Below, in pieces: positions 1 through 5,214 of a DNA stretch of 5,214 nt. Position 1 is the stretch's first letter. The number at the start of each line of letters is the position of its first letter. A program made the position numbers and the translations under genes. The notes below the pieces were generated by a model that was not told the DNA's origin, ran no database searches, and saw only the letters and a program-made list of their open reading frames with translations. The DNA comes from Opitutaceae bacterium (GTDB lineage: Bacteria; Verrucomicrobiota; Verrucomicrobiia; Opitutales; Opitutaceae), in contig JAPOIC010000164.1 in NCBI GenBank assembly GCA_029979145.1, forward strand, positions 1-5,214, read 5' to 3'.

Positions 1-30
1 AAAAGGTTGAGGTTCTGGAGAGGGAACCAA

Positions 31-56
31 GACGGGGCCGCTTGCGCGACCCCGTC
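31..56. repeat. Inverted repeat, 7-bp GC-rich stem
   Basis: GACGGGG at 31-37 is the exact reverse complement of CCCCGTC at 50-56, with a 12-base loop between them. In RNA it would form a stable hairpin. There is no T-run on the plus side (AGGTCC follows) and only a mixed TTGGTT on the minus side. It is therefore at best a weak or factor-assisted terminator for a gene to the left. The symmetry is directly visible; the role is inferred. Confidence 0.5.
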
Positions 57-76
57 AGGTCCAGCTTCAACTAACA

Positions 77-99
77 TTCCTGCGTATGCACCGCAGGAA
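77..99. repeat. Inverted repeat, perfect 8-bp stem
   Basis: TTCCTGCG at 77-84 is the exact reverse complement of CGCAGGAA at 92-99, with a 7-base loop (85-91). It starts two bases after a TAA at 72-74 that may end an upstream reading frame, a position typical of a 3'-end hairpin. No plus-strand T-tract follows. On the minus strand the stem is followed by TGTTAGTT, which is only moderately T-rich. It could be a transcript-end hairpin, an operator-like palindrome, or part of the kinase mRNA leader. The sequence does not decide. Confidence 0.5.
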
Positions 100-229
100 G
101 TGACGCCTCAAGGACACAATCCACGCACCCGGGTTCCATGAGCGGTCCAATCGCGGGTCATCGCCGGTCGGGATTTCTGGTGTGGACTCACCGCACATCT
201 GCTTCTTAGTCACCCTTCGCACCCGCACA

Positions 230-1453
230 ATGTCTGCCGCTACTCCCAGCACCCCGACCGGCAAGCCCGCCAACGGCTCTGCCAAGTCCAACGACCTCGA
301 AATCAAGGATGCGCACCTGATTTTTCAATCCGCCTGGGATGAACTGGAGGAGAATGTCGGCCGCGAAAACCTGCGGTTCCCCAAGGAAATCATCCTCCTC
401 GGCGGCGCCCCGGGCGCCGGCAAGGGCACCAACACGGCGTTTATTGCCAAGGCCCGCGGTCTGACCTGCCCGCCCGTCGTCATCAGTGCCCTGCTCGACT
501 CCCCCGAGGCCAAGCGCCTGAAGGACGCCGGCGCGATGGTCGGTGACCGCGAGGTCATCAGCCTCCTTCTCACCGAGCTGATGAAGCCGGCCTACCGTGA
601 TGGCGTCATCCTCGACGGCTTTCCCCGCACGCGCGTGCAGGTGGAGTGCCTCAAGATGCTGGTGGACAAGATGCACCAGCTGCGCCGCGAGTTTTTCGGC
701 ACGCCGCTCGGCATGCATTTCCGGCAGCCGACCATCCACATCATGGTGCGGTTCGTGGACGAAAAGGAATCCATCGCCCGCCAGCTCAAGCGCGGGCGCG
801 AGACCCGTGAACACAACGAGGAAGTGTTGCGCTCCGGTGTAGGCACCTTGGCGGAGGACCGCCCCACCGACCACGACGAAGCCCTCGCGCAACGCCGCTA
901 CCGGGTCTTCAAGGAACAAACTTGGGATGCCCTGCAGTCGCTGAAAGAAATTTTCCATTACCACTTCATCAACGCCCAGGGATCGTTCAACGAGGTCGAG
1001 CAGAACATCCTCAACGAGCTTGAATACCAAAGCACGTTGGAGCTCGACCCGCAGACCGTCGACCGCCTGCGCGGCGTGCCCGTGGCCAGCGAGATTGTGG
1101 TTCACGCCCGCCAAGAACTCGTCAAGCGCCTCGACGGCTACGAGCTGGAGCAGCCCGCGCTCTTCGCCAAGGTCGTCAACTTCATCGAACACAAGATTGT
1201 CCCGATCGTGCTGCGCCACGCGATTTCCGGCAGCGCGCACATTAACACCGAGGACACCACCCTCGATGACCCCAATGCGCTCGCCATGCTCATCGACGTG
1301 TTTTCCGAGCGCGGTTATCACGCCACCGTCGATCTCCACAAGATCGAGGTGCCCGAGAAGGTGGACCTGAAGACCGGCCAGATCTCCTGCCGGATGAAGA
1401 AGGTCTTCCGCATCCAGATCCGCTTCCAAGGCTCCGAAATCCGCCGCGGCTGA
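230..1453 (+). CDS. Adenylate-kinase-like nucleoside monophosphate kinase with C-terminal extension
   Basis: A predicted cytoplasmic P-loop kinase that transfers phosphate from ATP to a nucleoside monophosphate. The 407-residue reading starts with a low-complexity Ala/Pro/Ser/Thr/Lys tail (about 1-22). The Walker A motif GAPGAGKGT is at 59-67. DGFPRT at 129-134 matches the adenylate kinase signature. A lid-like segment follows, with RGR at 188-190 and DRPTDHDEALAQRR at about 210-223, whose arginines resemble the catalytic ones of adenylate kinases. Two parts depart from the family. The usual TGDxLR of the NMP site is replaced by SALLDS (86-91) in a shortened segment, and about 18 extra residues follow DGFPRT. 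Residues from about 255 to the end form an extension I do not recognise; bacterial adenylate kinases are usually about 180-220 residues. I chose ATG 230 over an in-frame GTG at 182 because the extra 16 residues do not look like kinase sequence. Neither start has a Shine-Dalgarno. It converges with the PPOX gene, leaving 18 bases between the stops. Kinase fold is sure; AMP as substrate is not. Confidence 0.88.
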   Translation: MSAATPSTPTGKPANGSAKSNDLEIKDAHLIFQSAWDELEENVGRENLRFPKEIILLGGAPGAGKGTNTAFIAKARGLTCPPVVISALLDSPEAKRLKDAGAMVGDREVISLLLTELMKPAYRDGVILDGFPRTRVQVECLKMLVDKMHQLRREFFGTPLGMHFRQPTIHIMVRFVDEKESIARQLKRGRETREHNEEVLRSGVGTLAEDRPTDHDEALAQRRYRVFKEQTWDALQSLKEIFHYHFINAQGSFNEVEQNILNELEYQSTLELDPQTVDRLRGVPVASEIVVHARQELVKRLDGYELEQPALFAKVVNFIEHKIVPIVLRHAISGSAHINTEDTTLDDPNALAMLIDVFSERGYHATVDLHKIEVPEKVDLKTGQISCRMKKVFRIQIRFQGSEIRRG

Positions 1454-1471
1454 CGCGGGCGGATCGGTCGG

Positions 1472-2017
1472 TCACGACTTCAACCCGCGCAGGCCATCGA
1501 TGCTCGTGGCGTTCTTCTTCGCCCGATACGCGGTCAAACCCGCCGGTCCTTTCGCCTTGGCCCAGTTGTCGAGCGTGTCGCGCGGCCCGGCATAATCGAA
1601 GAACGGCACGGCATACCCGCAGGAATCGCCCACGCGCTCCACGTCGATCCGGATGATCGCCCGGAGACCGGGCAGGCCGGGAAACTGGCTGCTCAGCAGC
1701 GGAAACTTCGGGTGCTCAGGCGTGATCACCTCGCCCCGCCCGTGCAGCCGCAAGATTTGCGGACCGCCCGTGAAGGCGCAAAACATCACGACGATGCGGC
1801 CGTTCTCCTGCAGATGCGCGATGGTCTCAATGCCGCTGCCGGTGAGATCGGCATACGCCACCTCCCTTTAGCCCAGCACGCGAAATGAGTCGCCGCCCTT
1901 CGGCGAGCAATTGACATGCCCGGAGTCGGCCCGAGGCGCCGTGGCCACGAAGAATATCTGCTGCGCCCCGATCCACTCGCGCTGCGCCGGGGTGATGGCG
2001 TCGTAGCTCTGGCCCAT
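1472..2017 (-). pseudogene. PPOX-family split-barrel flavoprotein gene interrupted by an in-frame TAA
   Basis: Reading left from ATG 2017-2015, 49 codons give a PPOX-type N-terminus (MGQSYDAI; FFVATAP at about 22-28; HVNCSPKGGD at 34-43; FRVLG), then TAA at 1870-1868. With no frame change, sequence continues as REVAYADLTGSGIETIAHL, NGRIVVMFCAF and a C-terminus with Y, KN and SIDGLRGL, ending in TGA at 1474-1472. Counting the stop as one residue gives 181 codons, the normal size of this family. Members of this group bind FMN or a related flavin cofactor in a split beta-barrel; most are of unknown substrate. One base change (for example GAA, CAA or TTA to TAA) would explain the break, and a sequencing error is equally possible. 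Translation could restart at GTG 1861-1859 to give 129 residues, but this would lack the first strands of the barrel and GGGAG lies directly against that codon, too close for a normal site. The gene lies 52 bases after the permease stop and may be read through from the transporter operon. Confidence 0.85.
1868..1870 (-). other. In-frame premature TAA stop codon in the PPOX gene
   Basis: The plus strand reads TTA at 1868-1870, giving TAA on the minus strand between GGC (Gly, codon 49) and AGG GAG GTG (Arg-Glu-Val). Both flanks are in the same frame and both match the PPOX family, so this is a nonsense substitution (or base-call error) and not a frameshift. Family members usually carry a proline or an acidic or polar residue near this turn, from memory. 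Confidence 0.85.
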
Positions 2018-2040
2018 GCCGGCAGCGTGGCGCGCCGGCA
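2017..2040. repeat. Inverted repeat at the start of the PPOX gene
   Basis: TGCCGGC at 2017-2023 is the exact reverse complement of GCCGGCA at 2034-2040, with a 10-base loop. In the minus-strand transcript the 3' arm of the stem includes the A of the PPOX start codon, so the hairpin would cover the initiation region. It also lies between the permease stop (2070-2072) and this start, where an operon-end hairpin might sit, but no T-run follows it. A smaller near-palindrome, GCGCA-AA-TGCGC at 2052-2063, lies beside it. Structure is seen; function is inference. Confidence 0.45.
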
Positions 2041-2069
2041 CCCGGACACGAGCGCAAATGCGCCGCACC

Positions 2070-3302
2070 TTACTCGAAGCGCAGAGCCTCGATCGGGTCG
2101 AGCGACGATGCCTTGAAAGCGGGATAGAACCCGAAACCAATGCCGATGCCACTGCACACGAGCAGGCCGATCGCCGCCCACGCCCACGGGAAAATCACCG
2201 AGGCGCTCATCATCAGGGCAAGGCCGTTGCCGGCGATCACGCCGATGAGGATGCCCACCAAGCCACCCGCCAGCGAAATGACGGTGGATTCGATGAGGAA
2301 CTGCGTGAGGATGCTGACCTTGCGCGCGCCGATCGATTTGCGGATGCCAATCTCCTTCGTGCGCTCCGTCACGCTCACGAGCATGATGTTCATGATGCCG
2401 ACGCCAGCGGCGAGCAACGCGATGGCGCTGATGACAAAGGCGCCCGAGCTCACCGCATTGGCCACCTTCGCAAACGAGGCCACGAGCGACTCGTTGGAGA
2501 ATAGTTCAAAGTCGTTCTCGTCCTCCGGCTCCAGACCGCGCGCGATGCGCATGGCCGTAATCGCCTTGTCGATCGTCTCGTAATAAACCTCCTGCGACGG
2601 TGCCTGGGTGGCGATTTTGAGCGACTGCCGCTCGTTGCCAAACTCCATGGCGAACCGGGTGATCGGCACGATCACAATGTCGTCCTGCCCGCTGCCGAAC
2701 GACGATCCGCGCTCAATCAACGTGCCAATGACGGTGTAGGTGCGGCCGCGCACCTTGATGACTTTGCCAATGGCGGACTCGGTCGGAAAAAGGGACTTGC
2801 GGATGCTCGAGCCAATAAGTGCCACCGGCCGGCCCAAGGCGATCTCCGCATCGGTGAAATTACGGCCGACATCGATGGCGTATTGATTCGCCGCCAGAAA
2901 GTGCTGGTTGCCGCCGCCAAACGTGATGCCGGGAATCGACTTCCGGTTTTTATGCACCGCCTGCGCGATCGCCCCGAAATCGTAAAGCTCTAGACTGACC
3001 GCGGTGGCCACGCCCTCCATCAGGCGCTGGTAGCGCTGGCCCTCCGTCAACGTGATGTTGCGCCGCAGCCGGTATTTGCGGTTGTCGCCGTTGTTGAAGC
3101 CCGAGGGGAATTTTTGGAACTGAAACGCGTTCGTGCCGAGAATGTTCAGGCCCGTCTCGATCGAACCGCGCAGGGCGGATACGACCGTCATCACACCGAT
3201 GACGGAAAAGACGCCGATGGTGATGCCCGACATCGTCAGTAACGACCGGAGCTTGTTGACCCCCAGCGAGACAAAGGCCATTTTCAGAATCTCCTTGAGC
3301 AT
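2070..3302 (-). CDS. MacB-type ABC transporter permease (second of pair)
   Basis: A 410-residue inner-membrane permease of the MacB/FtsX type. The first hydrophobic helix is at about 21-43, preceded by a basic, amphipathic N-terminus with NKLRSLLT. A large periplasmic MacB_PCD-like domain follows at about 45-283, with recognisable stretches such as VGRNFT (145-150), ALIGSSI (161-167), LFP (171-173) and YTVIGTLIERGS (189-200). Three C-terminal helices (about 284-308, 334-366, 373-394) frame the hallmark FtsX sequence GIMNIMLVSVTERTKEIG (302-319) and RKSIGAR (321-327), then FxPAxxAxxLDPIEALRFE at the end. In characterised MacB proteins this fold carries ATP-driven motions to the periplasm instead of passing substrate through the membrane. 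No ATPase domain is fused, so it must use the separate ATPase encoded upstream. The ATG is 9 bases after the stop of the neighbouring permease gene, indicating co-translation in one operon. The bases before it (CCGCCTCCC) contain no Shine-Dalgarno. Substrate cannot be told from sequence. LolC/E-type lipoprotein release is less likely given the MacB-like ending. Confidence 0.93.
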   Translation of the reverse strand: MLKEILKMAFVSLGVNKLRSLLTMSGITIGVFSVIGVMTVVSALRGSIETGLNILGTNAFQFQKFPSGFNNGDNRKYRLRRNITLTEGQRYQRLMEGVATAVSLELYDFGAIAQAVHKNRKSIPGITFGGGNQHFLAANQYAIDVGRNFTDAEIALGRPVALIGSSIRKSLFPTESAIGKVIKVRGRTYTVIGTLIERGSSFGSGQDDIVIVPITRFAMEFGNERQSLKIATQAPSQEVYYETIDKAITAMRIARGLEPEDENDFELFSNESLVASFAKVANAVSSGAFVISAIALLAAGVGIMNIMLVSVTERTKEIGIRKSIGARKVSILTQFLIESTVISLAGGLVGILIGVIAGNGLALMMSASVIFPWAWAAIGLLVCSGIGIGFGFYPAFKASSLDPIEALRFE

Positions 3303-3311
3303 GGGAGGCGG

Positions 3312-4571
3312 TTATTCGTAACGGAGGGCGACCACCGGATCGAGGCGCGAGGCGCCCCAGGCCGGGGCAAAGCCCGAGATGATGCCGGTGACGACGGCGA
3401 CAATCATGCTGATGTTGACCAAGCCGAAGGAGAACACGACCGGCAGGCTGGGCATCGCTGACTTGATCAGCAGTGCCAGGCCAAAGGTGAGCGACAGGCC
3501 AACCAAACCGCCGATCAGGCAGATGGAGACAGCCTCGATCAGAAATTGCAGCAGGATGGTGCGACGGCGCGCGCCAAGGGCCTTGCGGGTGCCGATTTCC
3601 TTGGTGCGTTCCTTCACGCTCACGAACGTGATGTTCATGATGCCGATGGCGCCGACGAAGAGGGACAGCCCGGTGATAAAGAGGCCCGCCATCGCAATGC
3701 CCTTCTTGATCGGGTCCAGCTGGTCGCGGAACGCCTGCTGCTGGTTGATGGAAAAGTTATCCCGCTCGCCCGGCAACTGGCCGCGGACCCGGCGCATCGA
3801 GCCCGTGAGCTCGTCGACCGCCTCGGCCATGCGGGCCTTGTCCTTCACCTTGACGCGCAGCTGCGCGTTGCTGCGTCGCGAATCCACGCCGAAATACTTT
3901 CGGTAGGCGTTCAACGGCATGATGATTTGGGAGTCGAAACTGAAAAGCCCAAGGAATGAACCTTGCTTGGCGAGCACGCCGATGACGGTGAACGGCTGGC
4001 CCTTGATCACGATCGTCTGGTCCAGCGCTTCACGGCCCGGGAACAGGGCCTCGGCCACGTCGTAGCCCAGCACGGCCACTTGGCGGCCACCGGCGGACTC
4101 GGACTCGTTGAAGAGCCGGCCGTTCTTGAAGTCGGCCGACATCAAACGGGCATACGCGTAGGTGGTGCCAAACGTGAACACCCCGCTGATTTGCTGCGGA
4201 CCGGCCCTGACATTGGTGCCGGTGCCGACCACGGGGACGGCCACTTCCAGCTCAGAATTAGCAGTCTGCTCGATGACGCGGTTCAAGGCGTCCGCGTGCT
4301 CTGGCCGGATATTCGGACGATTGCGGTAGTTCCACCAGTCCTCGACGTTGCGCCACGGCCATTTTTGCACGTAAAGCACGTCGTCACCGAGCATCGCGAG
4401 GCTGTTTTCGAAACCACGGTCAATGCCGTTGATCGCCGTGCCCATCAGCGTCACGGCCACGATGCCGATGATGACACCGAGGGCAGTGAGCACAGAGCGC
4501 ATCTTGTTCGCGCGAATCTGCGCGAAGGCGATCCGGAAGCTTTCGATGAACTCGTAGATTAGCCGGAACAT
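3312..4571 (-). CDS. MacB-type ABC transporter permease (first of pair)
   Basis: A 419-residue paralogue of the neighbouring permease with the same order of parts. The N-terminus is amphipathic (RIAFAQIRANKMRSVLT, about 13-29). Helix 1 is at about 26-46. The periplasmic MacB_PCD-like domain (about 48-290) includes QVAVLGYDVAEALFPG (164-179) and FTVIGVLAKQGS (194-205). Three C-terminal helices (about 294-316, 341-368, 378-401) surround GIMNITFVSVKERTKEIG (310-327) and RKALGARR (329-336), and the protein ends FAPAWGASRLDPVVALRYE. A tryptophan-rich segment, QKWPW...WWNYRNRPNI (69-88), lies just after helix 1; the sister permease has a matching QKFP...YRLRRNI. Conserved halves with different periplasmic domains suggest the two proteins pair as a heterodimer on one ATPase. 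The ATG at 4571-4569 is 7 bases after the ATPase stop. The spacer (TTCCCTT) has no Shine-Dalgarno, so translation may depend on coupling. Predicted location is the inner membrane. Role is inferred as envelope export or efflux; substrate unknown. Confidence 0.93.
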   Translation of the reverse strand: MFRLIYEFIESFRIAFAQIRANKMRSVLTALGVIIGIVAVTLMGTAINGIDRGFENSLAMLGDDVLYVQKWPWRNVEDWWNYRNRPNIRPEHADALNRVIEQTANSELEVAVPVVGTGTNVRAGPQQISGVFTFGTTYAYARLMSADFKNGRLFNESESAGGRQVAVLGYDVAEALFPGREALDQTIVIKGQPFTVIGVLAKQGSFLGLFSFDSQIIMPLNAYRKYFGVDSRRSNAQLRVKVKDKARMAEAVDELTGSMRRVRGQLPGERDNFSINQQQAFRDQLDPIKKGIAMAGLFITGLSLFVGAIGIMNITFVSVKERTKEIGTRKALGARRRTILLQFLIEAVSICLIGGLVGLSLTFGLALLIKSAMPSLPVVFSFGLVNISMIVAVVTGIISGFAPAWGASRLDPVVALRYE

Positions 4572-4578
4572 AAGGGAA

Positions 4579-5214
4579 TTACTCGACCGGGGCGTCGCTC
4601 TCGATCAGGCCGTCGCGCAGGCGCACCACGCGCCGCGCATGGCGGGCGATGTCCTCTTCGTGGGTCACCACGATCAGGGTGTTGCCCGCGGCATAAAGAT
4701 CCTCGAAAAGGGCCATGATCTCGACGCCGGTCTTGGAGTCGAGGTTGCCCGTGGGCTCGTCGGCCAGAATGATGGAGGGACGATTGACGAGGGCCCGGGC
4801 GATTGCCACGCGTTGCCTCTGACCACCGGAAAGCTCGTTGGGCTTGTGGTGCATGCGCTGCTCTAAGCCGACGTTGGCCAGCACCTGCTTGGCGCGCTCG
4901 GTGCGGTCGTGCGGGGACACGCCGGCGTAGATCAAGGGTAGCTCGACGTTTGCCAGCGCAGTGGCGCGAGGCAGCAGGTTGAAGGTCTGGAAGACGAAGC
5001 CGATCTCGCGGTTGCGGATTTCGGCCAGTTCATCGTCGATCATTGCGGCCACGTCCTTGCCGTTGAACTCGTAATGGCCGGCCGTCGGGGTATCGAGGCA
5101 GCCCAGCATGTTCATCAGCGTGGACTTTCCGCTGCCCGAGGGGCCCATAATGGCGAGGTATTCGTTGCGATGGATCTTCAGGTCAACGCCACGGAGCGCG
5201 TGAATCGTCTCCTC
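4579..5214 (-). CDS. ABC transporter ATPase, MacB/LolD class (N-terminus beyond window)
   Basis: The cytoplasmic ATP-hydrolysing subunit for the two permeases encoded next. The reading frame is open to the right edge, so the true start lies outside. An internal ATG at 5148 sits inside the nucleotide-binding core and is not the start: upstream in-frame residues read ETIHALRGVDLKIHRNEYLAI, the usual lead-in of this class. In the 211 visible residues, Walker A GPSGSGKST is at 24-32, the Q-loop glutamine at 76 (FVFQTFNLLP), the signature LSGGQRQRVAIARAL at 128-142, Walker B IILADEP at 148-154 with the catalytic glutamate at 153, the D-loop GNLDS at 156-160, and the switch histidine at 185 (VVTHE). 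All key residues are present, so it should be active. The FNLLP...ELPLIYAGV pattern is typical of the MacB/LolD/FtsE-like export group. A complete protein should be about 225-245 residues, so only a short N-terminal piece is missing. An adaptor gene (HlyD/MacA type) may lie just upstream. Its stop TAA is 7 bases from the next start. Confidence 0.95.
   Translation of the reverse strand, partial: EETIHALRGVDLKIHRNEYLAIMGPSGSGKSTLMNMLGCLDTPTAGHYEFNGKDVAAMIDDELAEIRNREIGFVFQTFNLLPRATALANVELPLIYAGVSPHDRTERAKQVLANVGLEQRMHHKPNELSGGQRQRVAIARALVNRPSIILADEPTGNLDSKTGVEIMALFEDLYAAGNTLIVVTHEEDIARHARRVVRLRDGLIESDAPVE

Larger units (their letters stand above)
1..229. other. Intergenic leader with two inverted repeats
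   Basis: No recognisable gene lies here. The stretch contains two perfect inverted repeats (31-56 and 77-99), described separately. I looked for a sigma-70-like promoter ahead of the kinase gene and found no convincing -35/-10 pair. No purine-rich ribosome binding site precedes the ATG at 230, where the preceding bases are C-rich. A short reading frame from position 3 to the TAA at 72-74 could be the tail of a gene lying to the left, but 23 codons are too few to judge. Confidence 0.6.
2070..5214 (-). other. Predicted ABC transporter operon (ATPase, permease, permease)
   Basis: Three same-strand genes with intergenic gaps of 7 and 9 bases, encoding one ATPase and two paralogous MacB-type permeases, leave no room for internal promoters or terminators. 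The operon enters from the right edge, so its promoter and any regulator are not visible. The transcript may continue into the interrupted PPOX gene across a 52-base gap. The gap holds inverted repeats but no T-rich terminator. Confidence 0.85.

Noticed and set aside
3..74. A 23-codon frame from the left edge to TAA 72-74, followed by the hairpin at 77-99
   Set aside because: It could be the tail of a gene to the left, but it is too short to identify, and frame 1 is also open from the edge to 141. I could not support it as a coding region.
67..306. A 79-codon minus-strand frame across the kinase leader
   Set aside because: It overlaps the kinase start region, shows no family motif and has no plausible ribosome binding site. 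Treated as a chance frame.
206..1429. A 407-codon open frame on the minus strand opposite the kinase gene
   Set aside because: It mirrors the kinase gene in GC-rich DNA. Its translation is low-complexity (Leu/Val/Asp/Glu/Gly/His-rich) with no recognisable motif, while the plus strand encodes clear kinase motifs.
1454..1489. CGCGGG (1454-1459) and CCCGCG (1484-1489) as a terminator between the convergent genes
   Set aside because: The stem is only 6 bp with a 24-base loop, lacks a T-run, and one arm lies inside the PPOX coding region.
1472..1861. The downstream 129-codon part of the PPOX gene as an independent gene starting at GTG 1861
   Set aside because: It begins in the middle of the PPOX domain, and the missing N-terminal part lies directly upstream in the same frame.
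1868..1870. Stop-codon recoding (selenocysteine or pyrrolysine) at the PPOX interruption
   Set aside because: The codon is TAA, not TGA or TAG, and no specific downstream structure was evident.
2016..2504. A 162-codon plus-strand frame opposite the permease C-terminus, and similar plus-strand frames opposite the other transporter genes
   Set aside because: They are antisense shadows of clearly identified ABC genes, with His/Asp/Arg-rich low-complexity translations.

Overview
The window is about 5.2 kb of GC-rich bacterial DNA, roughly 60% G+C by eye. It holds one rightward gene and a leftward block that reads in from the right edge. I infer a Gram-negative host. The MacB/LolD-type ABC genes act on the cell envelope, and none of the four visible starts has a recognisable Shine-Dalgarno sequence. 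The long adenylate-kinase-like protein and the permease type would suit a Verrucomicrobiota/Opitutaceae-like genome, but that is recall-based inference with low to moderate confidence.

Layout. Positions 1-229 are non-coding or the very end of an upstream gene, and contain two clean inverted repeats. Positions 230-1453 (+) encode a 407-residue adenylate-kinase-like nucleoside monophosphate kinase. It has a rewritten NMP-binding segment and an unidentified C-terminal region of about 150 residues. Converging on it from the right, positions 1472-2017 (-) hold a pyridoxamine-5'-phosphate-oxidase-family (PPOX, split-barrel flavoprotein) gene. It is interrupted by an in-frame TAA after codon 49, while the reading frame and family-like sequence continue straight through. 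Positions 2070-3302 (-) and 3312-4571 (-) encode two paralogous MacB-type ABC permeases. Positions 4579-5214 (-) encode the partner ATPase, whose N-terminus runs off the right edge.

How they work together. The ATPase and the two permeases are separated by only 7 and 9 bases, all on the minus strand, so they almost certainly form one operon. The product is predicted to be an inner-membrane MacB-like transporter, with one ATPase gene serving two different permease halves, probably as a heterodimer. In such systems a periplasmic adaptor (HlyD/MacA type) is often encoded just upstream, which here would lie beyond the right edge. The broken PPOX gene follows 52 bases downstream on the same strand and may receive read-through transcription, but nothing links it functionally to the transporter. 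The kinase is transcribed separately from the left.

Most notable points: the single in-frame stop in an otherwise intact PPOX gene, the unusual architecture of the kinase, and a YRxRxNI motif shared by the two permeases in the periplasmic segment after the first membrane helix. I see no CRISPR array, tRNA, rRNA, insertion sequence or phage gene, and no convincing undescribed multi-gene system.
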